DNA of 64,000 nt from positions 248,001 to 312,000 of the forward strand of contig NZ_QAYE01000006.1 in NCBI RefSeq assembly GCF_003053745.1, read 5' to 3'. The first letter of the stretch is position 1. Each line of letters begins with the position of its first letter. The translations under genes were made by a program, and so were the position numbers. The stretch is from Sphingomonas faeni. GTDB lineage: Bacteria > Pseudomonadota > Alphaproteobacteria > Sphingomonadales > Sphingomonadaceae. Under the pieces are notes generated by a model. That model had not been told where the DNA came from. It saw only the letters and a program-made list of their open reading frames with translations, and ran no database searches. Below, one piece after another: positions 24,756-33,992 of this stretch.

Positions 24756-25538
24756 ATGAACGACCGGGTTACCATCACCGTCACCGACGGCATCGCCGAC
24801 GTCCGCCTCGCGCGCGCCGACAAGATGAACGCGATCGACCCGGCGATGTTCGAAGGCATCGCCGCCGCGATCGACCGGCTCAAGGGGATGGCCGAAGTCC
24901 GCTGCGTCGTCCTGTCCGGCGAAGGCAAGGCGTTCTGCGCCGGCCTCGACATGGCATCGATGGCGAACGGTGGCTCCGGGTTGGCGCTCGGCGACCGGAC
25001 CGAGGAGGGCGCGAACCTCGTCCAGCAGGTCGCGTGGGGTTGGCGCACCTTGCCAATGCCCGTGATCGCCGCAGTCCACGGCGTCGCGTTCGGCGGCGGC
25101 TTCCAGATCATGTCCGGCGCCGACATCCGCATCGCGCACCCGCAAGCCCGCTTCGCGATCCGCGAAACCTACTGGGGCCTGGTCCCCGACATGGCCGGCA
25201 TCGCCCTCTGGCGCACGCTCGCCCGCGACGACGTGCTGCGCGAACTGACTTACACCGCCCGCGAGTTCGATGGCGCGGAGGCGTTGCGCCACGGCTTCGT
25301 CACGCGGCTGTCAGAAGACCCACTCGGCGAGGCGATGATGCTCGCCCGCGAGATCGCGGGAAGGAATCCCCACGCGATCCGCGGCTCGAAGGCGCTCTAC
25401 AACCTTGCTGCGGATGCCGATGCGGTGGCGGTACTCCACGCCGAAACCGAAGAGCAGCTGAAGGTCATCCGCACCCCCAACCAGGTCGAGCAGGTCCGCG
25501 CGAACATGGAAAAGCGCGCCGCCGTGTTCGAAGACTGA
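24756..25538 (+). CDS. Enoyl-CoA hydratase/isomerase family protein (crotonase)
   Basis: 260-residue crotonase-superfamily enzyme acting on acyl-CoA thioesters. The oxyanion-hole segments are KAFCAGLDMASM (near residue 65) and GVAFGGGFQIMSGADIRIA (near 110), followed by FAIRETYWGLVPDMAGI, in which the second catalytic Glu position of hydratases is not obviously conserved (LVPDM), so it may be an isomerase or other crotonase rather than a classical hydratase. The ATG at 24756 follows a GAGAGGA ribosome site. Next to two thioesterase genes on the opposite strand. Confidence 0.88.
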   Translation: MNDRVTITVTDGIADVRLARADKMNAIDPAMFEGIAAAIDRLKGMAEVRCVVLSGEGKAFCAGLDMASMANGGSGLALGDRTEEGANLVQQVAWGWRTLPMPVIAAVHGVAFGGGFQIMSGADIRIAHPQARFAIRETYWGLVPDMAGIALWRTLARDDVLRELTYTAREFDGAEALRHGFVTRLSEDPLGEAMMLAREIAGRNPHAIRGSKALYNLAADADAVAVLHAETEEQLKVIRTPNQVEQVRANMEKRAAVFED

Positions 25539-25545
25539 GCCCGCC

Positions 25546-25635
25546 CTTCCGTCATCCTGACGAAAGTCAGGATCCAGAGCCACGCACGTTGCCCTGAGTA
25601 ACCCTGGATCCTGACTTTCGTCAGGATGACGGAGG
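25546..25635. repeat. Palindromic element, family D, copy 2
   Basis: Arms GTCATCCTGACGAAAGTCAG (25551) and CTGACTTTCGTCAGGATGAC (to 25630), with GGATCCAGAG and the near-complement CTGGATCC inside. Same arms as 14427-14508. It begins 12 bases after the crotonase stop codon and could serve as its transcript end. Confidence 0.88.
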
Positions 25636-25655
25636 GGAATGGCGCTACCTTTGAG

Positions 25656-25762
25656 CACCACCCCGGCGAAGGCCGGGGCCCAATTGGAAAGGTCGTAGTA
25701 ACGGAGCGCTGCGGTTGTCACCACCGTCCCTCAATTGGGCCCCGGCCTCCGCCGGGGTGGGT
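25656..25762 (+). repeat. Palindromic element, family A, copy 2
   Basis: CACCACCCCGGCGAAGGCCG..CCAATTGG on the left and TCAATTGGGCCCCGGCCTCC..GGGGTGG on the right; centre contains TAACGGAGCGC at 25699-25709, the same orientation as copy 1. Confidence 0.88.
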
Positions 25763-25779
25763 TAGCAGACAGCCTCTCC

Positions 25780-26148
25780 CTACTTCGTCACCTTGTCATA
25801 CGGCGTGAAATCCCGAAACCGGCAATACCCCGACGGAATCGACATACCGACCGACACCGTCCGAAACCGATCGTTCCGGCACAATTGCCCGCCATAAACA
25901 TCGACGATCAACGTATCGAGCGGTCGCAACGAAGCGCACTCACCGACCGGCCCGGTCTTCCAGATCCGCTTGCCCGACTGCCGATACAGGATCGTCTGCG
26001 AATCGACGATCTCAGGCCCGTTGAGCTGTTGAAAGTCGATGCACCGCACCGGCGCTCCCGCAATCCGCCCGGCCAGCGGGTCGGACTTGCCCGCCCCGAG
26101 CATCCCCACGGTAAACAGCGCCACCGCCGCTAGAACCGTCCCGCGCAT
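25780..26148 (-). CDS. Small exported Cys-containing protein, paralogue 2
   Basis: 122-residue protein with an N-terminal signal-like segment (MRGTVLAAVALFTVGMLGAG) and a mature part with conserved pattern RCIDFQQL, ILYRQSGKRIWKTGPVGEC, GGQLCRNDRF and PSGYCRFRDFTPY. The same pattern appears in the upstream neighbour (CISQFPQ, ILYRVNSGLVYRSDTVGGC, SGQLCRGDI, PTGSCSFGDFVPYRK), so the two genes are tandem paralogues. Four cysteines suggest two periplasmic disulfides. Its ATG overlaps the stop of the neighbour by one base. No function is known to me. Confidence 0.8.
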   Translation of the reverse strand: MRGTVLAAVALFTVGMLGAGKSDPLAGRIAGAPVRCIDFQQLNGPEIVDSQTILYRQSGKRIWKTGPVGECASLRPLDTLIVDVYGGQLCRNDRFRTVSVGMSIPSGYCRFRDFTPYDKVTK

Positions 26149-26579
26149 CAAGGCTTCCGATACGGGACGAAGTCGCCGAAGCTGCAACTCCCGGTCGGGA
26201 AGCGCGAGGCCTGGTCGAACGTCTGCGCAATGTCGCCGCGGCACAGCTGCCCGCTTGGCGTCCGCGTTACGAGGATATCGCCGCGCGCGATCCCCTCACA
26301 TCCGCCGACGGTATCGCTGCGGTACACGAGCCCGCTATTCACCCGGTACAGGATCGTCGCGCCGTAGCCCGAGCTCTGTTTCTGCGGAAACTGGCTGATG
26401 CACGTCTCAGGCTTGCCCGGAACCAGCCCGGCGAGTTCCTTCGCCAGCTTCTCCTGCACGCCCGCCTCGCGGACCTGCGCGCGCTCGACCTCCGCCTGGG
26501 TCTGCGTACACGCGCCCAATGTCATCGCGGGCAACAAGAGCGCCGGCAGCATCAAGAGTGGCAGGGTCCGCATACGCAT
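26148..26579 (-). CDS. Small exported Cys-containing protein, paralogue 1 (putative lipoprotein)
   Basis: 143 residues from the ATG at 26579 (MRMRTLPLLMLPALLLPAM) with lipobox TLGAC, a short charged helical spacer (QAEVERAQVREAGVQEKLAKE) and then a four-cysteine domain paralogous to the downstream gene. The tandem arrangement with a one-base overlap suggests recent duplication and joint expression. A longer in-frame start at 26660 would put charged residues before the signal and is less likely. Function unknown; nearby glyoxalase genes are on the same strand but 40 bases away and unrelated in sequence. Confidence 0.78.
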   Translation of the reverse strand: MRMRTLPLLMLPALLLPAMTLGACTQTQAEVERAQVREAGVQEKLAKELAGLVPGKPETCISQFPQKQSSGYGATILYRVNSGLVYRSDTVGGCEGIARGDILVTRTPSGQLCRGDIAQTFDQASRFPTGSCSFGDFVPYRKP

Positions 26580-26619
26580 CGCAACGCTCCTCAAAATCCC
26601 CGCCACCCTCATGCGCTCT

Positions 26620-27345
26620 TTATCCGCGAAACGCATCCTTCGCCGCACGATAGCCCGCAAGCTGCTCGACCGACGTCGCCCTCAGAAACGGGTTGGTCGC
26701 CCGCTCGCGCCCGATCGTCGTCGGCACAGTAGGCTCACCCTTGGCGCGCAACGCATCGACCTCGACCATCCGCGCGACGATGTCCGCATTGTCGGGCTCG
26801 GCAACCAGCGCATAGCGCCCGTTGCTCTGCGTATATTCATGCCCGCAGAACACCTCGGTCTCGTCCGACAGCTGCGCATAGCGCTGCATGTTCGCGAACA
26901 TGTCCGCCGGCGTCCCCTCGAACAGCCGCCCACACCCCATCGCGAACAGCGTATCCCCGGTGAAGATCGCCGCGTCGTCGGCAAAGTGGAACGCGATATG
27001 CCCCTGGGTATGCCCCGGCACCGTCATCACGGTCGCCTCGTGCGCGCCAAGCCGGACGACATCGCCTTCGCCGACCTGCTCGTCGAGCGTCGGGATCTTG
27101 TCCGCTTCCGCCGCCGGACCGACGACGGTGGCGCCATACGCCTTCATCTCGGCGTTGCCGCCAGTGTGATCGGGATGCCAGTGCGTCGTCCACACCCGGT
27201 CGATCCGCCAGTCGCGCTTCTTGGCAGCGGCGATCACCGGGCCCGCCTCGCCCGGATCGACCACCACCGTCTCGCCCGAGACGGTGTCGTGGATCAACCA
27301 GGCGTAATTGTCGGCCAGCACCGGCACGCGGACGATATCGAGCAT
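26620..27345 (-). CDS. gloB: Hydroxyacylglutathione hydrolase (glyoxalase II)
   Basis: Hydrolyses S-lactoylglutathione to D-lactate and glutathione, the second step of methylglyoxal detoxification. 241 residues, metallo-beta-lactamase fold with the binuclear metal motif TTHWHPDHTGG, later VPGHTQGHIAF, FTGDTLF and FCGHEYTQSN, and a C-terminal glyoxalase II domain with GRERATNPFLR for glutathione binding. ATG at 27345 (MLDIVRVPVLADNYAW) is the family start. It lies seven bases after gloA, forming a complete glyoxalase operon. Confidence 0.95.
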   Translation of the reverse strand: MLDIVRVPVLADNYAWLIHDTVSGETVVVDPGEAGPVIAAAKKRDWRIDRVWTTHWHPDHTGGNAEMKAYGATVVGPAAEADKIPTLDEQVGEGDVVRLGAHEATVMTVPGHTQGHIAFHFADDAAIFTGDTLFAMGCGRLFEGTPADMFANMQRYAQLSDETEVFCGHEYTQSNGRYALVAEPDNADIVARMVEVDALRAKGEPTVPTTIGRERATNPFLRATSVEQLAGYRAAKDAFRG

Positions 27346-27352
27346 CAGCGTG

Positions 27353-27769
27353 TCACCACTTGCCGGTATTGGGCATCGACGCCCAAGGCTCGGCGGGATC
27401 GAGCGCGCCATCGGCCTGCAACAGCTCGATCGAGATGTTGTCGGGGGTCCGCACGAACGCCATGTGCCCGTCGCGCGGCGGCCGGTTGATCGTCACGCCC
27501 GAATCCATCAGCCGCTGGCACGTGTCGTAGATGTTGTCGACGCGGTAGGCGAGGTGACCGAAGTTGCGACCCTCGCCATATTCCTCGGGATCCCAATTAT
27601 GCGTCAACTCGACCTCGGCGCCCTCGTCGCCGGGAACCGACAGGAAGATCAGCGTGAATCGCCCCTTCTCGTTCTCCATCCGGCGGACCTCCTTCAGGCC
27701 CAGCGTCTCGAAGAACGCGATCGTCTTCGCCGGGTCGGTCACGCGGATCATCGTGTGGAGGTATTTCAT
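27353..27769 (-). CDS. gloA: Lactoylglutathione lyase (glyoxalase I)
   Basis: Isomerises the hemithioacetal of methylglyoxal and glutathione to S-lactoylglutathione. 138 residues of the VOC fold. The metal ligands expected for the family are visible: His5 in [10 protein letters not shown], Glu in EVELTHNW, His in FGHLAYRV and Glu in ISIELLQ. The sequence [20 protein letters not shown] is highly typical. First gene of the gloA-gloB pair, transcribed leftwards, 7-base gap to gloB. Confidence 0.95.
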   Translation of the reverse strand: MKYLHTMIRVTDPAKTIAFFETLGLKEVRRMENEKGRFTLIFLSVPGDEGAEVELTHNWDPEEYGEGRNFGHLAYRVDNIYDTCQRLMDSGVTINRPPRDGHMAFVRTPDNISIELLQADGALDPAEPWASMPNTGKW

Positions 27770-27848
27770 GCTTGCTCCGAGGGTTGTTCGAACCAGCAGA
27801 TAGGGATGGCGGCGGAGTCGTGAAAGGGTCCGATCGACCGCCCGAGCC

Positions 27849-28946
27849 CTATTCCTCCGACCGGATCAGCACCGCCTCGCCGATGAAGAAGAACAGCAGG
27901 AACGGCGCCCAGGCGGCAAGGAACGGCGGGTAGGCGCCAAGATTGCCCATCGCGAGCGCAAAATTGTCCGCGACGAAGAACGCGAAGCCGAGTCCCATGC
28001 CGATCACCGCGCGGACGAACAGCTTGCCCGATCGCGCGATCCCGAACGCCGCGACCGCGCCCAACAGCGGCATCAGCACGGACGACAGTGGCCCCGACAG
28101 CTTGTGCCACAACGACCCCTCGAGCGCCTTGGTCGGACGTCCCGCATCGGACAGGTCGGCGATCGCCGACTTCAGGGCGCCGAACGACAGCCCGTCCGCA
28201 TCGACGCTCGCCAGCGTGAACTGGTCGGGCCGCACCTCCTTCGCGATCACCACCGCGCCCAGGGGGCGGACGGTGCCGCTCTTTACGTCGAACCGGTTTG
28301 CAGGGCTCACCTCCCAGCCGTTCGCGACGCGCCTGCCGTGATCCGCGCGCAAGATCGCGACGAGGTTGCCGCCGGTGCGATCGTACAGCGTGATGCCGCC
28401 AAGCCGCGTCGCATCGCCGCGCCCGCGAATCTGCGCCACCTCGATCAGGTCGTCGCCGTCGCGCACCCATACGTTGGCCCGGTCGCCGCGATCGATCGGC
28501 AGCTTGCCGTAATTCACTTTCTGCCACTGGTTCAGCGTTGCCGTCGCGCGCGCCACCACGCGGTCGTTGAACACGAAGCTGATCACCGCGACACCCAGGC
28601 TCGCGACCAGCAATGGCGCGAGCACCTGATGCGCGGACAGGCCGGAGCCCTTCAGCGCGACGATCTCGCTGTTCTGGTTCATCGTGATCAGCGTCAGGAT
28701 GGTGCCGAGCAGGACCGAGAACGGCAGGAACCGCGATATGATCTGCGGCACGCGCAATCCGACATACTGCCAGATCTGCGCATCGCCATTGCCGGGAAAC
28801 GCCAAGATGTCGCCGGAGTTGCTCAGCAGGTCGAGCGCCTGGAGCACCAGCACGAGCGCGGCGAGCACCGCGAACGTCCGCACTAGGAACATCCGTCCCA
28901 TGTAGATCGCGACCGTCCGCGACGGGAAGAAGCTGATCAGGTTCAT
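27849..28946 (-). CDS. lptG: LPS export ABC transporter permease LptG
   Basis: 365-residue inner-membrane permease of the LptBFG transporter that extracts lipopolysaccharide (or an analogous glycolipid) towards the Lpt bridge. Six membrane segments in the YjgP/YjgQ pattern: an N-terminal TM near residues 20-45 ([20 protein letters not shown]), [20 protein letters not shown], then a periplasmic beta-jellyroll region and three C-terminal segments ([48 protein letters not shown]). It overlaps lptF by four bases. Sphingomonads usually lack classical LPS yet keep this machinery, which fits glycosphingolipid export, an inference. Confidence 0.92.
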   Translation of the reverse strand: MNLISFFPSRTVAIYMGRMFLVRTFAVLAALVLVLQALDLLSNSGDILAFPGNGDAQIWQYVGLRVPQIISRFLPFSVLLGTILTLITMNQNSEIVALKGSGLSAHQVLAPLLVASLGVAVISFVFNDRVVARATATLNQWQKVNYGKLPIDRGDRANVWVRDGDDLIEVAQIRGRGDATRLGGITLYDRTGGNLVAILRADHGRRVANGWEVSPANRFDVKSGTVRPLGAVVIAKEVRPDQFTLASVDADGLSFGALKSAIADLSDAGRPTKALEGSLWHKLSGPLSSVLMPLLGAVAAFGIARSGKLFVRAVIGMGLGFAFFVADNFALAMGNLGAYPPFLAAWAPFLLFFFIGEAVLIRSEE

Positions 28947-30136
28947 GCGGCTTTGCTCTTACGGAAGCCCGGAATACGCTTGGTGATCGCCTTGAACGTC
29001 TTCGAGAAGACGCGTTCCAGCGCACCGATCGGTTGCCCGCCGGGGACATAGGCGATCGTGTAGTACATCCACAGGATCAGCCCGGCGAAGATCGTGAACG
29101 GCACCCACAGCGCGATGATCGGGTCGATCCGTCCGAGCTCGCCGACGTCCGCGGCGTATTGGTTCACCTTGTGATAGGTGACGATCATCACGATCGACAG
29201 GAACACGCCGAGCGCGGACGAGGATCGTTTGGGCGGCACACCGAGCGCGAGCGCGAGCAGCGGCAACAGGAACATCGTCGCGACTTCGGCAAGCCGGAAG
29301 TGGAACTCCGACCGGCTGCCGTCGCGCTGCTCCAGCGTCTTGCCGCGCTGACCCTGCTTGGCGAGTTCGGGCAGCGTATATTCGAGATTGCGCCCGCCTC
29401 GGACGCGGAAGCTCTCGAACTTGGGCAAGTTGATCGGCAGGTCGTGGCTGGTGAAGGTCAGCACGCGCGGCGTCTTGAACTCTGGCCGGTTGTGGACGAG
29501 CGTGCCGTTGGCGAGGCGGAAGATGATGACGTTGGGATCGTCGGTCGCGAGGAACTTGCCCTTCTCCGCGGTCACGCCCAGCCAGTCGCCGTTCGGGCTC
29601 TGCGCGTGGACGAAGATGCCCGACAGCTCGCGGCCCTTGTCCTTGCTCTCCTCGATCCGCAGCGTCATCTTGCTGCCGAGATTGGTGAACTCGCCGACCT
29701 TGATCGATGCTCCGAGTGCCCCCGTGCGCAATTCGAACCGCAGGCCCTCGTAATAATAGCGCGCGATCGGCTGGACATAGCCGACGATCGCGAGGTTCAG
29801 CAGTGCCAGTGCGATCGTGTACATATACGGCACGCGCAGCAGCCGGTTGTAGCTCATCCCGACACCGCGCAGCACGTCGAGCTCGGACGAGGTCGACAGC
29901 CGCCGGAACGCGAGCAGGATACCGAGCATCAGGCCGATCGGGATGCCCAAGCCCAGATATTCGGGCAGCAAATTGGCGAGCATCCGCCACACGACGCTGA
30001 TCGGGCCGCCTTGCGTCGCGACGAAATTGAACAGCCCGAGCATGCGATCGAGCACGAACAGCATGACGGCGATCAGCAGCGTCGAAAAGAGCGGCACCGC
30101 GATCAGCCGGGCCATGTAGCGGTCAATGGATTTCAT
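28943..30136 (-). CDS. lptF: LPS export ABC transporter permease LptF
   Basis: 397-residue partner permease of LptG. The family start MKSIDRYMARLIAVPLFST supports ATG at 30136 over an upstream in-frame ATG at 30184. Conserved segments: DRMLGLFNFVATQGGP, YLGLGIPIGLMLGILLAF, RRLSTSSELDVLRGVGMS (the coupling-helix region to LptB), a large periplasmic beta domain (about residues 125-285), then LPLLALALGVPPKRS and WVPFTIFAGLILWMYYTIAY. First gene of the lptF-lptG operon with an ATGA overlap. Confidence 0.93.
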   Translation of the reverse strand: MKSIDRYMARLIAVPLFSTLLIAVMLFVLDRMLGLFNFVATQGGPISVVWRMLANLLPEYLGLGIPIGLMLGILLAFRRLSTSSELDVLRGVGMSYNRLLRVPYMYTIALALLNLAIVGYVQPIARYYYEGLRFELRTGALGASIKVGEFTNLGSKMTLRIEESKDKGRELSGIFVHAQSPNGDWLGVTAEKGKFLATDDPNVIIFRLANGTLVHNRPEFKTPRVLTFTSHDLPINLPKFESFRVRGGRNLEYTLPELAKQGQRGKTLEQRDGSRSEFHFRLAEVATMFLLPLLALALGVPPKRSSSALGVFLSIVMIVTYHKVNQYAADVGELGRIDPIIALWVPFTIFAGLILWMYYTIAYVPGGQPIGALERVFSKTFKAITKRIPGFRKSKAA

Positions 30137-30225
30137 GCGCGGGTTGGGCTCGGTATGCTGGGTCGCGCGGGTATAGGGGCGCACGCGCGAGGCGTCATCC
30201 TCAATCGCAACGGATCAGTGAACGA

Positions 30226-32184
30226 TCATTCCGCGGCGATCGGGTGGTTCGTCTCGCGGCGCTCGGTGGCCATCGCCGTCATGACCGCGCGCTCCAGTCC
30301 GTTGAGCGTGAAGGGTTTACGCAACACCTCGTGCCCGCCGAACTGCGCGACGTTCACTTCGCCGGCAAACCCGGTGACGAACAGTACCGCGACGTGCGGA
30401 TAGAGCGGCGAGAGCGCGGCGATCATCTCCGGACCGGTCTGGCGCGGCATCAGCACGTCAGAAATGATCAGCCCGATCCCGGGGTTCGCCGCCAGCAGCG
30501 CGGGCGCCGCAAGCGGATCGTCGCACGCGATCGGGTGATGGCCGATTTCCTCCAGCGCGCCGGTCGTCGCCGCCAGCACGCGCGGATCGTCCTCGACCAC
30601 CAGGATCTGCAACGTCTCGGGCATCGTCGGTGCCGCGCTCGGCTCGACCATCGCGATCGGGACGGTCGGCAGGGGCATTGCGGCCAGCTCGGCGGCGCGC
30701 GGGAGATAGAGTGTGACGGTCGTCCCTTTGCCCGGTGCGGAAACGATGCCGACTTCGCCGTGCAACTGCTGGACCAGCGCGAAGATCTGGCTGAGGCCCA
30801 GACCTGTGCCCTTGCCGACTTCCTTGGTGGTGAAGAACGGCTCGAACACGCGCTCGGCGACATCGGGCGCCATCCCGCAGCCATCGTCGCCGACTATGAT
30901 CGTAACGTAGTCGCCCGCCGCGCATCGCCCGACCTGCTCTGCCGCTAGCGTCGTCGTGCCGGTCGCGACGGTCAGCGTGCCGCGCCCGTTCATCGCGTCG
31001 CGCGCGTTGACCGCCAGGTTCAGCACCGCGTTCTCCAGCTGGACGCGGTCGGCACGGACGCATCCGCCCGCGGCATCGTCGCGCACGATGACGGTGATCG
31101 CGTCCCCCAAGGTGCGGTCGAGCAGGTCCGACATCCCGGAGACCAGCGCCGCCGCGTCGATCGTCTCCGCCTTCAGCGAATCCTCGCGACTGAAGGCGAG
31201 CAGCCGGCGGGTCAGCGCCGCTGCCCGGTTCGCGCCCTCGGTCGCGCTGTCGATATGACGACGGACGCTGGCCGGATCGCTCGCGAGGTTACGGCGCGCC
31301 AGTTCCAGACCGCCCAGCACCACCGCCAGCATGTTGTTGAAGTCGTGCGCGATCCCACCGGTGAGCTGCCCGACCGCCTCCATCTTCTGGATCTGGCGCA
31401 GCTTGGCCTCCTGCACGCGCAGTTCGGCGGTGGCGGCGGCGACCGCGGTGGTCAGCTCGTCGGCGCGCTCGCGTTCCAGCTCCGCATCGGCGAGCGCGGT
31501 CGCCCGCTCGCCGACCGCGCGGATCGTGAACCAGCCGAGCAGGATCGCGCCCAGCACGATCAGCACGCCGAATATCGCCAGCACCCCTGCGACCCAGCTC
31601 GATCGCTCGACCGACCCCAAGGCCGCCGCCGTCCGGTCGTCCAACAACGCGCGCTCGCGTGCGATCAGCGTGTCGAGCGTCGTGTTGATCTCGATGAGCG
31701 TCGGCGCCTTTCGCCCCTGGTAATAGCGTGCGAGCGCCTGGCCGTTCTTGCCGTAACGCGTGTTGAGCGCCGTCAGCGACAATTCCCGCCCGCGCGCGTC
31801 ATAGGCAGCCCGGAGGCGGTCGACCCGCGGCTGCTGCTCGGGATTGTCGTTGGTGATCTGGTCGAGCCGGTCGATCTGCGTCCCCGCGAGCAGCCACTCG
31901 TCGAAATACAGCTGACCCAGCTGCTTGTCGCCGCTGATGACATAGCGCCCCAGCGACGCCTCCGATCGCGCGATCGTCCCGGACAGCGTCCGCGCGAGGA
32001 TCATCACGTCATAGCTGTGCGCCTGGAGTTCGAGTGCCCGATCGCGCTGGCGATTGGCGTGGCCGAGCGTCACGATCAGCGCAATGAGCACGGCAGCACC
32101 GAGCAGGCCCATCACGACCAGCATGGCTATGCGCCACCTCGCCCCGCCCCCCTGGGCCGCAGTCTCGACCTCGTCTTGCGTCAC
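30226..32184 (-). CDS. CHASE3-domain hybrid histidine kinase
   Basis: 652-residue membrane sensor kinase. TM1 (about 17-40), a periplasmic CHASE3 domain (about 45-195, GTIARSEASLGRYVISGDKQ), TM2 (about 198-221), a coiled segment, HisKA with phospho-acceptor His280 in LTGGIAHDFNNMLAVV, HATPase with GDDGCGMAPDVAERVFEPFF and GTGLGLSQIFA, and a C-terminal receiver (about 525-640) with VVEDD, phospho-acceptor Asp in IISDVLMP and Lys in VLRKPF. This architecture resembles hybrid kinases that control general stress or light responses, but no output regulator is adjacent, so the signal and target are unknown. Transcribed alone. Confidence 0.92.
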   Translation of the reverse strand: MTQDEVETAAQGGGARWRIAMLVVMGLLGAAVLIALIVTLGHANRQRDRALELQAHSYDVMILARTLSGTIARSEASLGRYVISGDKQLGQLYFDEWLLAGTQIDRLDQITNDNPEQQPRVDRLRAAYDARGRELSLTALNTRYGKNGQALARYYQGRKAPTLIEINTTLDTLIARERALLDDRTAAALGSVERSSWVAGVLAIFGVLIVLGAILLGWFTIRAVGERATALADAELERERADELTTAVAAATAELRVQEAKLRQIQKMEAVGQLTGGIAHDFNNMLAVVLGGLELARRNLASDPASVRRHIDSATEGANRAAALTRRLLAFSREDSLKAETIDAAALVSGMSDLLDRTLGDAITVIVRDDAAGGCVRADRVQLENAVLNLAVNARDAMNGRGTLTVATGTTTLAAEQVGRCAAGDYVTIIVGDDGCGMAPDVAERVFEPFFTTKEVGKGTGLGLSQIFALVQQLHGEVGIVSAPGKGTTVTLYLPRAAELAAMPLPTVPIAMVEPSAAPTMPETLQILVVEDDPRVLAATTGALEEIGHHPIACDDPLAAPALLAANPGIGLIISDVLMPRQTGPEMIAALSPLYPHVAVLFVTGFAGEVNVAQFGGHEVLRKPFTLNGLERAVMTAMATERRETNHPIAAE

Positions 32185-32287
32185 GGCCGGTATCCTAACG
32201 CGTCGTTGCCCACACGCAATGACCTGGAATGCCGGTACCGATCGAACATTTCACGGATGTTTCCTCCCCCGCGGGGGGAGGAAACCG

Positions 32288-33556
32288 TCAGCCGATCACA
32301 CCGACGGCGCGGCCAGCGGTCTCGAACATGCCCACGATCGTCGTGATCTGCTCGTCGGTATGTTCAGCGCACAGCGAACACCGCAGCAGGAACGTCCCCG
32401 CGGGCGTCGCGGGCGGGCGCGCCATGTTGACGTACAGCCCCCCCTCGAGCAGCGACTGCCAGATCGCGATCGCCTGTTCCTGGTCGGTCAGGATCACCGC
32501 GATGATCGCCGAGTCGGACGTCTCGGTGCCGAGCTTGAAGCCCATCGCCTTCAGCCCGCCGTGCAGCCGGCGTGCGTTCTTCCAGAGCTGCGCGCGCTTG
32601 TCGTGCGCGGTCATTAGCTTGCGGATCGATGTGGCGGCGGTCGCCACCACCGACGGCGGCAGCGACGCGGTGAAGATGTATGGGCGGCAGGCGAATCGCA
32701 CCATCTCGAACTTCGGATGGTTCGACACGACGAACCCGCCGACCGTGCCGACCGACTTCGAGAACGTCCCCACGACGAAATCGACCTCGTCGGTCAGCCC
32801 CATCTCCTCGTACACGCCGCGGCCGTTGGGGCCGAAGAACCCCATCGAATGCGCCTCGTCGACCAGCACCATGCAGCCATGCTTCTTGGCGACCGCGACC
32901 ATTTCCTTCAGCGGGGCGATGTCGCCGAGCATCGAATAGACGCCTTCGAGCACCACCAGCTTGCCGGCTTCCTTCGGCAGGCGGCCGAGGCGCTTGTCGA
33001 GATCCGTGACGTCGTTGTGACGAAAGCGGACGATCTCGGCATTGCCCTGCTTGCAGCCGTCGTAGATCGACGCGTGGCTGTCGGCGTCGAGGATGACGTA
33101 TTCGCCCTTGCCGGCGAGCGTCGAGATGATCCCGAGATTGGCCATGTACCCGGTCGAGAACACAATCGCGCCGGTCATGTCGTAGAATTCGCGGAGCGCT
33201 TGCTCGACGTCGATATGATCGTGGAACGTGCCGTTGAGCATCCGGCTGCCGTTGGTGCCCGACCCGAACGCGTCGAGCGCGTCCTTGCCCGCCTGGATGA
33301 CGTCGGGGTCGAACGTCATGCCCATGTAATTGTACGTGCCGAGCAGGATCGTGTCCTTGCCGCGGATTACCGCCTGCGTCGGCCCCTTCACCTCGTCCAT
33401 CACGATCGCGAACGGATTGCGCACGCCACTGGCGATCAGCGCCTCGCGTTCGGCGATCAGCGCGTCGAATTTCGACATCAGGTCGCGTTCGGGGGCGACC
33501 TCCGGAGCGTCGACGGGGAGGGCGTGGGCGGTGGTGGCGGCTTCGGTCATCGTCAT
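32288..33556 (-). CDS. spt: Serine palmitoyltransferase
   Basis: PLP-dependent alpha-oxoamine synthase that condenses L-serine with a palmitoyl thioester to 3-ketosphinganine, the first step of sphingolipid synthesis. 422 residues, nearly the same length as the soluble enzyme of Sphingomonas paucimobilis, with a two-residue offset: PLP lysine Lys267 in GTFSKSVGTVGG, His161 in DADSHASIYDG (stacks on the cofactor), Asp233 and His236 in LVDEAHSMGFFG. Downstream of an acyl carrier protein gene and a ceramide-reductase-like gene on the same strand. Soluble homodimer expected in the cytoplasm or at the inner membrane. Confidence 0.96.
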   Translation of the reverse strand: MTMTEAATTAHALPVDAPEVAPERDLMSKFDALIAEREALIASGVRNPFAIVMDEVKGPTQAVIRGKDTILLGTYNYMGMTFDPDVIQAGKDALDAFGSGTNGSRMLNGTFHDHIDVEQALREFYDMTGAIVFSTGYMANLGIISTLAGKGEYVILDADSHASIYDGCKQGNAEIVRFRHNDVTDLDKRLGRLPKEAGKLVVLEGVYSMLGDIAPLKEMVAVAKKHGCMVLVDEAHSMGFFGPNGRGVYEEMGLTDEVDFVVGTFSKSVGTVGGFVVSNHPKFEMVRFACRPYIFTASLPPSVVATAATSIRKLMTAHDKRAQLWKNARRLHGGLKAMGFKLGTETSDSAIIAVILTDQEQAIAIWQSLLEGGLYVNMARPPATPAGTFLLRCSLCAEHTDEQITTIVGMFETAGRAVGVIG

Positions 33557-33572
33557 TCGGCCTTGAAAATTT

Positions 33573-33677
33573 CCGTTCGTCCTGAGTAGCGGCTGAGCGA
33601 AGCCGAAGACGCGTATCGAAGGGCAGGTGGTTCGATACGGGCCTTCGCCATGCTCAGTCCCTACTCACCACGAACGG
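33573..33677. repeat. Palindromic element, family E, copy 2
   Basis: Arms CCGTTCGTCCTGAGTAGC and CTACTCACCACGAACGG, inner GCGTATCGAAGG and TTCGATACGGG. It lies between the acyl carrier protein gene and spt within the sphingolipid operon, so it would be transcribed as a hairpin in the mRNA. Confidence 0.85.
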
Positions 33678-33688
33678 GATATTTTTGA

Positions 33689-33934
33689 TTAGTCCTGCTT
33701 CAACTTCGCGACCGCGTCGACCAGCTGGCCGACCGTCTCGATCTCGGCCTGCATGTTCATCGTGATGATGATGTCGAATTCGTCCTCGATCGCGGCGACG
33801 AAATCCATGACGGTCAGGCTGTCCCACTCCAGGTCGCCCTGGAACGTCGTCGCATCGGCGAGGGCAACGCCCTTCTTGTTGAACGGCTCGATCTGCGCGG
33901 TGACGGTGTCGTAGATCTGCTGGCGGTCGCTCAT
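33689..33934 (-). CDS. Acyl carrier protein of the sphingolipid operon
   Basis: 81-residue acyl carrier protein. The phosphopantetheine attachment site is Ser39 in EWDSLTVMDFV, followed by the acidic helix AAIEDEFDIIITM. It is not the housekeeping AcpP (different sequence and location). In Caulobacter and Sphingomonas a dedicated ACP encoded beside serine palmitoyltransferase is thought to deliver the acyl chain to that enzyme; the adjacency here supports the same role. It is second in the reductase-ACP-spt order on the leftward strand. Confidence 0.92.
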   Translation of the reverse strand: MSDRQQIYDTVTAQIEPFNKKGVALADATTFQGDLEWDSLTVMDFVAAIEDEFDIIITMNMQAEIETVGQLVDAVAKLKQD

Positions 33935-33992
33935 GATAATCCCTTCGGTGTCGCAGCGATCCCTGACAGGGAATTGCGGCGGCTTTTCGGCG

